NCBI GenBank assembly: GCA_041484195.1
Contig: JBGPHC010000001.1
Location: forward strand, 1-64,000
Length of the DNA: 64,000 nucleotides
Direction: 5' to 3'
DNA from: PSRI01 sp041484195
GTDB lineage: Bacteria > Bacteroidota > Bacteroidia > Chitinophagales > Chitinophagaceae
The notes beneath the pieces are model-generated. The model was not told where the DNA came from. It worked only from the letters and a program-made list of their open reading frames with translations, and did not search any database. The position numbers were made by a program, and so were the translations under genes. Below, piece after piece: positions 18,969 through 27,379 of this stretch; within the stretch, counting starts at the first letter, position 1, and each line of letters opens with the position of its first letter.

Positions 18969-19454
18969 ATGCAAGTGATCGTAACTTATAAAAAGCCCCA
19001 GGTATTGCAGGCGCTGCGCTATCATTTCATTACACGCAGGGAGATCCGGTTGATGATCATTCTGGTGAACGTATTTGCCCTGATTTCCGCGGGCCTGCTC
19101 TATTTCCATAAAATAACGCCGCTCGCCTTTCTGATCAGCTCCTTTTTATGGTTCTCCATCATGATCACTTTCTGGTGGCTCCTGCCGGCAACCATTTATA
19201 GAAAATCTGCCACTTTCAAAGACAAGTTCAAAGTATCCTTGGAAGAGAATCATTTTTATATCGAACACCCCAAAGGAAATAAAAGCTGGGCCTGGAGGGA
19301 ATTCAGCCAATTGATAGAATCACCTCAATTTTTTCATCTCTATTTTGACAGTCGTAGTTTTTTCCTCCTGCCCAAAGATGTATTCCCCAATAGCGATGAG
19401 CTGCATGAAGCCAGGATATTGATGAAGAGAAAAATTGGGAGCGATAAGAAATAG
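18969..19454 (+). CDS. YcxB-like membrane protein
   Basis: A 161-residue protein with two close membrane segments (IILVNVFALISAGLLYF and LAFLISSFLWFSIMITFWW) followed by a cytoplasmic domain that matches the YcxB-like C-terminal pattern: SWAWREFSQLIESPQFFHLY, then DSRSFFLLPKDVF. Function of the family is unknown. A terminator-like hairpin follows at 19487. Confidence 0.7.
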   Translation: MQVIVTYKKPQVLQALRYHFITRREIRLMIILVNVFALISAGLLYFHKITPLAFLISSFLWFSIMITFWWLLPATIYRKSATFKDKFKVSLEENHFYIEHPKGNKSWAWREFSQLIESPQFFHLYFDSRSFFLLPKDVFPNSDELHEARILMKRKIGSDKK

Positions 19455-19486
19455 GCGTTGGGGTTTGGTGCACTGCTTAAAACCGG

Positions 19487-19550
19487 AAGGCTTACGACCA
19501 GGTTCCTGATTCAGGTGACCGGATATCGTAAGCCTTCATTTATTTTTTTG
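19487..19550 (+). terminator. Terminator-like long hairpin
   Basis: Perfect 11-bp inverted repeat AAGGCTTACGA (19487-19497) / TCGTAAGCCTT (19526-19536), followed on the plus strand by CATTTATTTTTTTG. It probably ends the YcxB-like transcript. The 28-base loop is longer than usual. Confidence 0.6.
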
Positions 19551-19644
19551 CACTTATGGCAAAGATTTCAGCAATACCTCGTTTTTTTGATCCTGCCCGC
19601 GTCCAATGCAGGCTGAGTGACAATTACAATTTTTACGGTAACCC

Positions 19645-19761
19645 TTACCGTAAGCTTCTGCATCTTTTATACCCCCCGTTGGCAGCCTGGTAAGGAGTAA
19701 TGGATTGAGCGCATGACGACAGAAAAAGGATAAACAAAAATGCAGCAATTAATTTTTTCAT
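19645..19761 (-). CDS. Tiny lipoprotein, possibly frameshifted
   Basis: A 38-codon frame with a clear lipoprotein signal peptide MKKLIAAFLFILFLSSC and a mature part of 22 residues ending GGYKRCRSLR. A run of six G residues on the coding strand (plus-strand C run near 19670) sits at the GG of NGG. With one G fewer, the frame would continue for 68 residues to a stop at 19554, with a Cys- and Gly-rich tail (KNCNCHSACIG). Very short lipoproteins ending in a basic Cys-containing tail are common in Bacteroidota, so the short form may be complete. It stands alone on the minus strand. Confidence 0.5.
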   Translation of the reverse strand: MKKLIAAFLFILFLSSCAQSITPYQAANGGYKRCRSLR

Positions 19762-19973
19762 TGTGTACGATTTAGACTGTAAAGAAAATACGCGGTTCAG
19801 AGAAATGAAATTAATGGAGCCGTTTTTCTGTATTATTGCCGATTTCGCGGGTTTTTGTCAAAAATCGGAGAAATCAGGCGATTCACCGAACCCGCCGAAA
19901 AAAAACCGAGGATCGGCTAAAACCCTCTCCACACAAGGGTTTCAAGCCATTTCGCCGCCATGGGTAACGGCGT

Positions 19974-20004
19974 AAAAAAAATCCATCCCGAAGAATCGGG
20001 ACGG
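19974..20004 (-). terminator. Rho-independent terminator downstream of nrdJ
   Basis: Stem CCATCCCGA/TCGGGACGG (nine pairs including one G-T) with a 4-base loop. On the minus strand it is followed by a run of eight T. It lies about 120 bases beyond the nrdJ stop, so the nrdJ mRNA probably carries a long structured 3' UTR. Confidence 0.8.
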
Positions 20005-20113
20005 ATTCGTAGGTTTTATAATCCTAACCGTCCTAAGCAAAATTTTTGGAAACTACCATAGTCTTTCCTGCTCGGCCACCTGGATCCGGGGGGCTCCGGG
20101 TTGACTATGGTAG
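20000..20113. other. Hairpin cluster in the nrdJ 3' region
   Basis: No gene. Two further inverted repeats lie between the nrdJ stop and its terminator: GACGG..TAGG/CCTA..CCGTC (20000-20032, partly overlapping the terminator stem) and a perfect 11-bp pair CTACCATAGTC/GACTATGGTAG (20053-20063 and 20103-20113) enclosing about 39 GC-rich bases. The outer 11-bp stem begins only about 10 bases after the nrdJ stop. It could stabilise the mRNA 3' end or encode a small RNA. Confidence 0.5.
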
Positions 20114-20123
20114 CGCCGGATAC

Positions 20124-23100
20124 TTAACTGCAACCCATGCTATTTCCACAATTCAGGCATTTGTAGCAGGTACCACTGCGCACTGTTATATGTCCGCACG
20201 TATTACAAGCGGGTGCATCACTTTGCATTCCTTTCAGATGTTCACTCAGTACATTCGCTGTTGTGCCGGTTCTCTGAGCCTTGAAGGGCTGTGACGCAGA
20301 GCCGCTATTGGGAGATGTTGGCGCCGCCACTACCCGCAAAGCACTCAACTCCGGCGTCTTGCTTGCATATTCCAGTCCTGTAGGAACATCATCCCAGTCG
20401 TCATTACCCATATTACTCAGCTCGGGCTTGTCCAGCACATGTACCAGGTCCGTCCTGCCCAAATATTCATAAGCGAGGCAACGGAACACGAAATCAACAA
20501 TGGAAGTGGTACTCTTGATATTAGGATGTTCTACCATGCCCGCGGGTTCAAATTTGGTGAACACGAATTTTTCTACAAATTCTTCGAGTGGTACCCCATA
20601 TTGCAAACCCACCGAAACAGAAATCGCGAAACAATTCATCAGGCTGCGCAATGTGGATCCTTCCTTGGCCAGGTCAATGAATATCTCGCCCAACGTGCCA
20701 TCAGAATATTCGCCGGTTCGCAGAAAGATGGCCTGTCCGTTGATCTTTGCTTTTTGAGTGAATCCCCGACGCTTGGCTGGCAATGTTTTTCTTTCCACAA
20801 TCCTGGACAACTGGCGCTTGAGCTTTGTGTCAGTAGATTCCTGCATACGTTTTTGCAGCTCATCAAGCAATTCATCCACCGTGAGCTTGGCCATATCTAT
20901 CAGTTGGCTGTCCCTGCTATTGCCTTTTCCTGCATCTTCCGAATCGTCTTTGGTTTTTTTGGAATCGCTCTTGTTACTGAGGGGTTGACTGAGTTTAGAC
21001 CCATCCCGGTAAAGGGCACATGCTTTCAGACCCAGTTTCCAGCTAAGCAAATAGCAATCCGCGATCTCTTCCACGCTGGCTTCATGAGTCAGGTTGATTG
21101 TTTTGGAAATGGCGCCGCTGATAAATGGCTGAGCCGCTGACATCATGCGAATATGACCCTGTGGATGGATGAACCTTACACCTCTTTTACCACATTTATT
21201 GGCGCAATCGAATACAGCATAATGTTCCTCTTTCAGAAAGGGCGCCCCTTCAATTGTCATGGTTCCGCAGATATAATTATTTGCGGCTTCAATTTCCTTC
21301 TGCGAGAATCCCAATTCTTCAAGGAGATTGAAATTCCAATCGTTGTACTGTTCAGGCGTGTAGCCCAGTCTCTCCAGGCAGGCTTCTCCCAGAGAATACT
21401 TGTTGAACACAAAGTTGATCTCGAATGCCGATGCCACGGCATTTTCCAATTTCTTGATTTCTTCAGCGATAAATCCTTTTTCTCTTAGCCTTTGGGGGTT
21501 GATGAAGGGGGCTCCTGCAAAGCTTGCGGAGCCAACCACATACTTTACAATTGAGTCAATATCTTTTTCATTATGGCCCAGATTCCTCAAGGCCTGGGGT
21601 ACAGACTGGTTGATGATTTTGAAATATCCGCCACCACTCAATTTTTTGAATTTCACCAGTGCGAAATCGGGTTCAACGCCTGTGGTGTCGCAATCCATTA
21701 CCAAACCAATGGTGCCGGTAGGGGCGATCACGGTGGTTTGTGCGTTACGATAGCCATGTCTTTCTCCCATCTCAACCGCTTCGTCCCAGGCATTGCAGGC
21801 CGCTTTCAATAAATAATCGGGGCAATATTTAGTGTGTAAGCCCTGAGGTTTGATTTGCAATCCTTCATATTCATCTGCATCATAAGCGGCGAGGCGATGA
21901 TTGCGCATGACGCGTAACATATCCTCGCGGTTCTCTTCATATCTGGGAAAGGTGCCCAGAGTCGCAGCCAACTCGGCGGAAGTCTTGTAGGCGATCCCCG
22001 TCATTATTGCGGTGATAGCGCCGGCAATTCCCCTTGCTTCCTCACTGTCATAGGGTATGCCGCTCACCATTAGCATGCTGCCAAGGTTCGCATAACCCAG
22101 CCCGAGAGTACGGTAATCATAAGACAATTGTGCCACTTCTTTGGATGGGAATTGAGCCATGAGAACCGATATTTCGAGCACAGTGGTCCAAAGACGCACC
22201 GTATATTCGAATCCCTCTACATCAAACAAATTTGTATTGTCATCATGGAAACAGCGCAGATTAACGGATGCAAGATTGCATGCTGTATTGTCGAGGAACA
22301 TATACTCGCTGCAAGGGTTGGAGGCCCGGATACGTCCACCTTTAGGGCAAGTATGCCACTCGTTGATGGTGGTATCATATTGGGTACCCGGGTCTGCACA
22401 ACGCCACGCTGCATAAGCAATCTGGTTCCACACCTCTTTGGCCGGTATCCTTTTCATGACACGGCCATCCGTACGGGCCTTTAGTTCCCAGTCTTCGCCT
22501 TTTCCCAATCGCTCGAAAAATTCGTTGGGTATGCGTATGGAGTTATTGGAGTTTTGTCCACTCACCGTTCTGTATGCGTCGCCTTCATAGTCGGAAGAAT
22601 AGCCTGCATTGATCAATGCCGCCACTTTGTTTTCTTCTTCCATTTTCCAGTTGATGAATTCCATCACTTCGGGATGGTCGAGGTCCAGGCAGACCATTTT
22701 GGCCGCGCGCCTGGTTGTGCCTCCGCTCTTGATTGCTCCTGCCGCACGATCTCCAATCTTTAAAAAGCTCATCAGACCCGAAGAAGTGCCTCCTCCGCTT
22801 AATCTCTCCCCTTCACCTCTTATATTCGAATAATTGGTACCGACACCGCTGCCGTATTTGAATATACGAGCCTCCCTTACCCAGAGGTCCATGATGCCTC
22901 CGTCATTTACAAGATCATCTTCCACACTCAGAATGAAACAGGCGTGGGGCTGGGGTCGCTCATAAGCCGAAGTGGATTTTTTTAACTGGCCATCCGCAGG
23001 ATCAACATAATAATGGCCCTGGGGTTTGCCCTTAATACTATAGGTTTCAAACAAACCGGTATTAAACCATTGAGGGCTGTTGGGAACGCAGGCCTGGTTC

Positions 23101-23474
23101 AGGATGCAATAAACAACTTCATCATAAAATATATCCGCGTCCTGCCCCGAAGCAAAATATCCATTGCGCAGACCCCATAATTTCCAGCAATTGGCCATCC
23201 TATGCGCCACCTGCCTGGCGGAAGTCTCTCTTCCCAAAGAGCCATCTGGCTGGAGCACCCCGGCTTTCCGGAAATATTTCTGGGCCAGGATATCAGTGGC
23301 GATCTGGCTCCATTTTTTGGGCACTTCCACATTGTTCATTTCAAACACTACTTCTCCATTGGGATTGCGAATTACCGAAACACGGTAATCGTACTCAAAC
23401 AAATCAAACACATTTACTCCTTCCCTGGTGAAGTGACGTTTGAACTGCAGGCCGGCGTGCTGATTATTTGACAT
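20124..23474 (-). CDS. nrdJ: Adenosylcobalamin-dependent (class II) ribonucleotide reductase
   Basis: A large single-subunit reductase (about 1116 residues from 23474) that makes deoxyribonucleotides using a B12 radical, independent of oxygen. Motifs include CVPNSPQWFNTG, the active-site region NPCSEYMFLDNTACNLASVN, the conserved TVIAPTGTIGLVMDCDTTGV, and a C-terminal Cys-rich redox tail (CNTCGHITVRSGTCYKCLNC, ending GCS). I start at MSNNQHAGLQFKRHFTREGV; an ATG 17 codons upstream (23525) gives an extension unlike the family. No B12 riboswitch motif was seen upstream. No class I nrdAB is in the window. Confidence 0.93.
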   Translation of the reverse strand: MSNNQHAGLQFKRHFTREGVNVFDLFEYDYRVSVIRNPNGEVVFEMNNVEVPKKWSQIATDILAQKYFRKAGVLQPDGSLGRETSARQVAHRMANCWKLWGLRNGYFASGQDADIFYDEVVYCILNQACVPNSPQWFNTGLFETYSIKGKPQGHYYVDPADGQLKKSTSAYERPQPHACFILSVEDDLVNDGGIMDLWVREARIFKYGSGVGTNYSNIRGEGERLSGGGTSSGLMSFLKIGDRAAGAIKSGGTTRRAAKMVCLDLDHPEVMEFINWKMEEENKVAALINAGYSSDYEGDAYRTVSGQNSNNSIRIPNEFFERLGKGEDWELKARTDGRVMKRIPAKEVWNQIAYAAWRCADPGTQYDTTINEWHTCPKGGRIRASNPCSEYMFLDNTACNLASVNLRCFHDDNTNLFDVEGFEYTVRLWTTVLEISVLMAQFPSKEVAQLSYDYRTLGLGYANLGSMLMVSGIPYDSEEARGIAGAITAIMTGIAYKTSAELAATLGTFPRYEENREDMLRVMRNHRLAAYDADEYEGLQIKPQGLHTKYCPDYLLKAACNAWDEAVEMGERHGYRNAQTTVIAPTGTIGLVMDCDTTGVEPDFALVKFKKLSGGGYFKIINQSVPQALRNLGHNEKDIDSIVKYVVGSASFAGAPFINPQRLREKGFIAEEIKKLENAVASAFEINFVFNKYSLGEACLERLGYTPEQYNDWNFNLLEELGFSQKEIEAANNYICGTMTIEGAPFLKEEHYAVFDCANKCGKRGVRFIHPQGHIRMMSAAQPFISGAISKTINLTHEASVEEIADCYLLSWKLGLKACALYRDGSKLSQPLSNKSDSKKTKDDSEDAGKGNSRDSQLIDMAKLTVDELLDELQKRMQESTDTKLKRQLSRIVERKTLPAKRRGFTQKAKINGQAIFLRTGEYSDGTLGEIFIDLAKEGSTLRSLMNCFAISVSVGLQYGVPLEEFVEKFVFTKFEPAGMVEHPNIKSTTSIVDFVFRCLAYEYLGRTDLVHVLDKPELSNMGNDDWDDVPTGLEYASKTPELSALRVVAAPTSPNSGSASQPFKAQRTGTTANVLSEHLKGMQSDAPACNTCGHITVRSGTCYKCLNCGNSMGCS

Positions 23475-24090
23475 ATCTAAAAAAGTTAAATTATTATTGG
23501 AATTTAGAAATAGTTTTGGCCGCATTAATTAATTGTTACGAAGCATCGTAAGACTACGAAAATATCTGCCTTTATTGTTCTATCATACTCTTAGATATTA
23601 ACACCTTGTGGATAAGTGAGCTATTACAATACAGACCTCATTTTTCATTTTTTGCACAGAAAATGAAAAAAAAAATTTGGAAGTCGGCAAAAATTTTATA
23701 CTCTCACTTTTTCGAATCGATTTTCACCCCCACGGGAATTTTAATAACCACTTCAGCACTGCATTTCAAAAGATTTCGATGGGTTCGCTTAATTACGTTA
23801 CACATTAAGCGCAGCAGGGCTGTGAAAGAAAAATCGGGAAGGTCCTTCCTTTTTCAGAATTCAATTCTATTCCGGTTCTGAACGGGCAGAAAATGGCAGA
23901 TAAACCGGCTTGATTTACTCATGAAATACCATCCATTTTTACAAAATGCCGGGCCGGAACTCAAGGCCAATCTGCATTCAACTTTTATCATTTGTCATGC
24001 ATCCGTAAACTCAAATTGCTTATTATGTATTTAAACTGCCCGAAGACAAAAAGTTTTTGCATTTTTGCAATAGTACCAATATAGAAAGGG
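23475..24090. other. Divergent intergenic region between nrdJ and the GGGP synthase gene
   Basis: About 600 bases without a convincing gene; the open frame at 23606 is low-complexity. A perfect DnaA-box 9-mer TGTGGATAA occurs at 23607-23615 near the nrdJ start. I see no second copy nearby and no AT-rich unwinding element arranged as an origin. Promoters for both genes must lie here. Confidence 0.4.
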
Positions 24091-24852
24091 ATGACTAACC
24101 GCGTCTATCAATCATTGACCGAAAAGAAAGCCAGGGGGCAAAAGTCATTTGCCGTGCTCATCGATCCTGACAAGGTGAATGCGGAAAAGGTCGATGAATT
24201 GGTTCGCCTGACTACGGAAGCGGCGGTGGATTATCTATTGGTAGGCGGCAGCCTCATCATCACCAATCATCTCGACGAAGTGGTGAAGCAAATCAAGGAA
24301 AATTGCAATATCCCTGTCATATTATTTCCAGGCAGTCCATCACAGGTATCAAAATATTCCGACGCCCTCCTGTATCTATCTCTTATTTCAGGCAGGAATG
24401 CTGAACTGCTCATCGGTCAGCATGTGGTTTCGGCTCCATTTGTGAAACAAACAGGACTTGAGATCATTTCCACGGGTTATATGGTGGTGGACGGTGGTGT
24501 TCCGACCACGGTGTCTTATATCAGCAATGCTGCTCCCATTCCATCCGACAAAAATGAGATTGCCATGTGTACGGCCATGGCCGGTGAGATGCTTGGCATG
24601 AAACTCATCTATCTTGATTCGGGCAGTGGTGCCAAAAAAGCTGTTACAGAAAGTATGATCGAATTGGTTGCAAGGCATATTGAGGTTCCTCTGGTAGTAG
24701 GAGGAGGCATTACCGATCCCGAAAAAGCCTATCGAAACTGCAAGGCCGGGGCCGATCTTATAGTTGTTGGGAATGCCATCGAAAAAGATATCACGCTCAT
24801 CAAAGAAATGAGTGAGGCCATACATGCCGCTCCCAGCCTGATCCAACGTTGA
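24091..24852 (+). CDS. Geranylgeranylglyceryl/heptaprenylglyceryl phosphate synthase
   Basis: A 253-residue TIM-barrel prenyltransferase that joins a polyprenyl diphosphate to sn-glycerol-1-phosphate, the first committed step of archaeal ether lipids. Family motifs include FAVLIDPDKV near the N-terminus, DYLLVGGSLIITNHLDEVV, ILFPGSPSQVS, the glycerol-phosphate region IYLDSGSGA and the phosphate-binding ends VVGGGITDPEKA and GADLIVVGNAIE. Bacteroidota carry the group II, archaeal-like version; their product is not well established. The gene stands alone, with no other ether-lipid gene nearby. Confidence 0.88.
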   Translation: MTNRVYQSLTEKKARGQKSFAVLIDPDKVNAEKVDELVRLTTEAAVDYLLVGGSLIITNHLDEVVKQIKENCNIPVILFPGSPSQVSKYSDALLYLSLISGRNAELLIGQHVVSAPFVKQTGLEIISTGYMVVDGGVPTTVSYISNAAPIPSDKNEIAMCTAMAGEMLGMKLIYLDSGSGAKKAVTESMIELVARHIEVPLVVGGGITDPEKAYRNCKAGADLIVVGNAIEKDITLIKEMSEAIHAAPSLIQR

Positions 24853-25160
24853 TTCGCTCCATCCTCTGGTACTTCCAATCTGACAATGAAATATTCATTT
24901 TCTAAAATCGTTTTCAAACTTCCATCCAAAAATCCGGGCAAACAGTCAGCGAATATTCCCTTAGTGAAGTCCCCTCCGGGGCCGCTCCCGGATGGCCAAT
25001 GAACTCAGGGTTTTTGCCTGCCAGGATGTTTCACCATCGGTCGCCTATCCCCGCAATGGGACGATTAGCAAAATTTTACATAAAAAAAGAGGCCCGAATT
25101 GAAGAAAATTAGTTTCTTTGCAAGGTTAAACCTTTGCACACTCAGAACATCATATAACAA
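24853..25160. other. Intergenic region with first copy of a hairpin repeat
   Basis: No gene. A motif GGTTTTTGCCTG (25009-25020) is followed 19 bases later by a hairpin-forming stretch beginning GTCGCC (25040) and ending GGGACGA. A related copy lies at 25219-25283 in the arg leader. Confidence 0.4.
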
Positions 25161-25286
25161 ATGCAAAAAAATCTCCACATAGTAATCGCTGATGTAGGCT
25201 CTCCGGCCTCATTGCGTGGGGTTTTTCCTGTTCTCCCGGGAGCAGTTTTTTTCCGTCGCCCAATTCCCGTAAGGGTACGACGTTGA
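25161..25286 (+). CDS. Candidate Arg-rich leader ORF of the arginine operon
   Basis: A 41-codon frame in the leader of the arginine operon. It begins MQKNLHIVIADV, and five of its last ten residues are Arg (RRPIPVRVRR), directly before the TGA at 25284. It lies about 130 bases upstream of the first operon gene and is followed by alternative hairpins. This resembles an attenuation leader peptide. Against it, a terminator-like hairpin (25228-25252) lies inside the frame before the Arg codons, and the Arg codons fall in a hairpin repeat found a second time upstream, so the Arg richness may be a by-product. No ribosome binding site is evident. Confidence 0.3.
   Translation: MQKNLHIVIADVGSPASLRGVFPVLPGAVFFRRPIPVRVRR
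25228..25252 (+). terminator. Terminator-like hairpin in the arg operon leader
   Basis: Stem CTGTTC/GAGCAG (six pairs, one G-T) with loop TCCCGG followed by seven T. It is either a late terminator for the gene ending at 24852 or an attenuator of the arginine operon starting at 25415. Confidence 0.6.
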
Positions 25287-25288
25287 TG

Positions 25289-25382
25289 CACTATGACCAT
25301 AGTGTCCTCTTTCCAAATGGAGCTATGATGTTCCGCCAGATCGCGGAACCGATTTCAAAGCGGCAATGCCTGTTGTCATTGC
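25289..25382 (+). promoter_or_regulatory. Alternative hairpins upstream of the arginine operon
   Basis: Three hairpins follow one another: CACTATG/CATAGTG (25289-25304), GTTCCGC/GCGGAAC (25330-25349) and GCAATG/CATTGC (25363-25382). The CATAG of the first can instead pair with CTATG at 25323-25327, so two mutually exclusive folds exist. The region ends about 32 bases before the first gene, a position suited to control of readthrough or translation. The function is inference. Confidence 0.45.
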
Positions 25383-25414
25383 GATTTCACTCTTACATTT
25401 AAGCTTTATTTACG

Positions 25415-26125
25415 ATGGAAACTTCTCCTCAATTTCAAATACTGGTAGCCAATGAATCGCATCTGAATTTTGCGCAGATCATTTGCGACGAGATGGCTTC
25501 CTCTGCCATGGCCCGCGGTACAGGAATTGCCAAAAGATCACCCGAATACATACAGGAAAAGATGAGAGAAGGCAAGGCTGTTATCGCCTTCAACCAGGAT
25601 GGAATCTGGGCTGGCTTCTGCTATATCGAAACCTGGAGCCATGGAGAATATGTTGCCAATTCCGGCCTGATCGTAGCGCCCGCCTTCAGAAAAGGCGGCC
25701 TGGCAAGGGCCATCAAAAGAAAGATATTTGACCTGAGCAGGCAAAAATATCCGGATTCCAAATTATTCGGCCTCACAACAGGGCTGGCCGTCATGAAAAT
25801 CAATTCCGAGTTAGGATATGAGCCGGTAACCTATTCCGAACTCACGCAGGATGAAGCCTTCTGGGCCGGATGCAAAAGTTGTGTGAACTACGATATCCTG
25901 ATGAGCAAAGAAAGAAAAAATTGCTTTTGCACCGCCATGTTATATGATCCCAAGGATCACTTCGAGCCGGAGGAGACCAGCAAGGATTTTCAGCAACACT
26001 CCAAACTTTATGAACGATTCATGCGCATAAAGAAATGGAAATTATTAAAACCATTCATGAAAAAAGAGAAGGATGGTAACGGCGAACGAAAGAAAATCTT
26101 TACTCTGTTCGGCCTGTTTTTTTAG
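25415..26125 (+). CDS. GNAT acetyltransferase at the head of the arginine operon (candidate N-acetylglutamate synthase)
   Basis: A 236-residue GNAT protein. The acetyl-CoA loop appears as VAPAFRKGGLARAIKRKIFD near residue 90, after the strand GEYVANSGLIV. The C-terminal ~60 residues are basic and not part of the GNAT core. It is the first gene of the arginine operon, which otherwise has argB, argC, argD and an argE-like gene but no argA or argJ. The likely role is therefore N-acetylation (or N-succinylation) of glutamate, the first step. This rests on position only. A short 57-base gap separates it from argG. Confidence 0.75.
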   Translation: METSPQFQILVANESHLNFAQIICDEMASSAMARGTGIAKRSPEYIQEKMREGKAVIAFNQDGIWAGFCYIETWSHGEYVANSGLIVAPAFRKGGLARAIKRKIFDLSRQKYPDSKLFGLTTGLAVMKINSELGYEPVTYSELTQDEAFWAGCKSCVNYDILMSKERKNCFCTAMLYDPKDHFEPEETSKDFQQHSKLYERFMRIKKWKLLKPFMKKEKDGNGERKKIFTLFGLFF

Positions 26126-26182
26126 CGGTCCATCCGCACAAAGTTGCCGCCCTGACCCTTAACAATAAATCAGAATCAAAAA

Positions 26183-27379
26183 ATGAACAACAAAGCTGTA
26201 TTGGCTTATAGCGGTGGATTGGATACAACCTATTGTGCCATTTATCTTCGCAAGATCAAGGGCCTGGAAGTACATGCGATTACCGTGAACACCGGTGGCT
26301 TCAGCGAAGAAGAAATCAGGAAGATCGGAGAGCGTGCAAAGCAATTGGGAGTGAGTTCCTTCACCAGCGTTGACGTAACACGGGAATATTATGAATCCTG
26401 CATCAAGTATCTCATATTTGGAAACGTTCTCAAGAATGCAACCTATCCCTTAAGTGTAAGCGCAGAAAGAATGGTGCAGGCCATAGCAGTGGCAAAGCAC
26501 GTGCAGCAGACTGGCGCTTCTTACGTGGCACATGGCAGCACGGGTGCCGGCAATGACCAGGTTCGGTTCGACATGGTTTTCCAGAGTATGCTGCCCGGCG
26601 TTGAAATACTCACGCCCATCCGCGACCTTCGCCTGAGCCGGGAACAGGAAATTGAATTCCTGAAAGAAAATGGCGTGGACATGAATTTCGCCAAGGCGCA
26701 ATACAGCATCAATAAGGGCTTGTGGGGCACTTCGGTTGGCGGCAAAGAGACCCTGCTTTCAAAAGGTTACCTGCCGGAAGAAGCCTGGCCCACGCCGGTA
26801 ACGGAAACGGTTCCCCGCAACCTGGAATTGGAATTTGAGAAAGGCGAATTGTCAGCTATTAACGGTCAATCATTTTCCCATCCGGTAGAGGCGATTCAAT
26901 GGCTTCAGGCTATTGCACAACCCTATGGAGCGGGAAGGGATATACACGTAGGAGACACTGTCATTGGAATAAAAGGCCGTGTAGGATTTGAAGCAGCAGC
27001 TCCCTTGATCATCATCAAAGCGCATCACCTGCTTGAAAAGCATACGCTCACCAAATGGCAACTGTTTTGGAAAGATCAGCTAAGCAATTGGTATGGAAAC
27101 TGGCTGCACGAAGGTCAGATGTTGGATCCGACCATGAGAAACATTGAAAAATTCCTCGAAGATACCCAGGCCACCGTAACGGGAAAAGTATTTGTGACCC
27201 TTCAACCATATCGGTTTACCATTACCGGCATAGAAAGCAAACACGATCTCATGAGCAGTAAATTCGGTTCCTATGGTGAAATGAACAAGGGTTGGAGCGG
27301 CGAGGATGTAAAAGGATTTGCAAAGATCTTCGGGAATCAAACGGCGATTTACCATAAAGTGAATGAAACAGGATCATGA
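26183..27379 (+). CDS. argG: Argininosuccinate synthase
   Basis: ArgG joins citrulline and aspartate using ATP. The 398-residue protein starts MNNKAVLAYSGGLDTTYCAI, containing the N-type ATP-pyrophosphatase loop SGGLDT. Other conserved parts are HGSTGAGNDQVRFD and SINKGLWGTSVGG. Its stop overlaps the start of the cupin gene by four bases (ATGA). Placing argG near the front of the operon, before the early-step genes, is common in Bacteroidota. Confidence 0.95.
   Translation: MNNKAVLAYSGGLDTTYCAIYLRKIKGLEVHAITVNTGGFSEEEIRKIGERAKQLGVSSFTSVDVTREYYESCIKYLIFGNVLKNATYPLSVSAERMVQAIAVAKHVQQTGASYVAHGSTGAGNDQVRFDMVFQSMLPGVEILTPIRDLRLSREQEIEFLKENGVDMNFAKAQYSINKGLWGTSVGGKETLLSKGYLPEEAWPTPVTETVPRNLELEFEKGELSAINGQSFSHPVEAIQWLQAIAQPYGAGRDIHVGDTVIGIKGRVGFEAAAPLIIIKAHHLLEKHTLTKWQLFWKDQLSNWYGNWLHEGQMLDPTMRNIEKFLEDTQATVTGKVFVTLQPYRFTITGIESKHDLMSSKFGSYGEMNKGWSGEDVKGFAKIFGNQTAIYHKVNETGS

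Noticed and set aside
20439..21140. Long open frame (233 codons) on the plus strand antisense to nrdJ
   Set aside because: Lies fully inside the clear nrdJ gene, has no family features, and is a reverse-frame shadow of its codon usage.
23607..23615. Perfect DnaA box near the nrdJ start, possible origin of replication or DnaA control
   Set aside because: A single 9-mer is expected about once in a window this size by chance, and no cluster of boxes or unwinding region was seen.
23475..24090. Cobalamin riboswitch expected before a B12-dependent enzyme
   Set aside because: No B12-box-like sequence or suitable structure found by eye; nrdJ genes often lack one.
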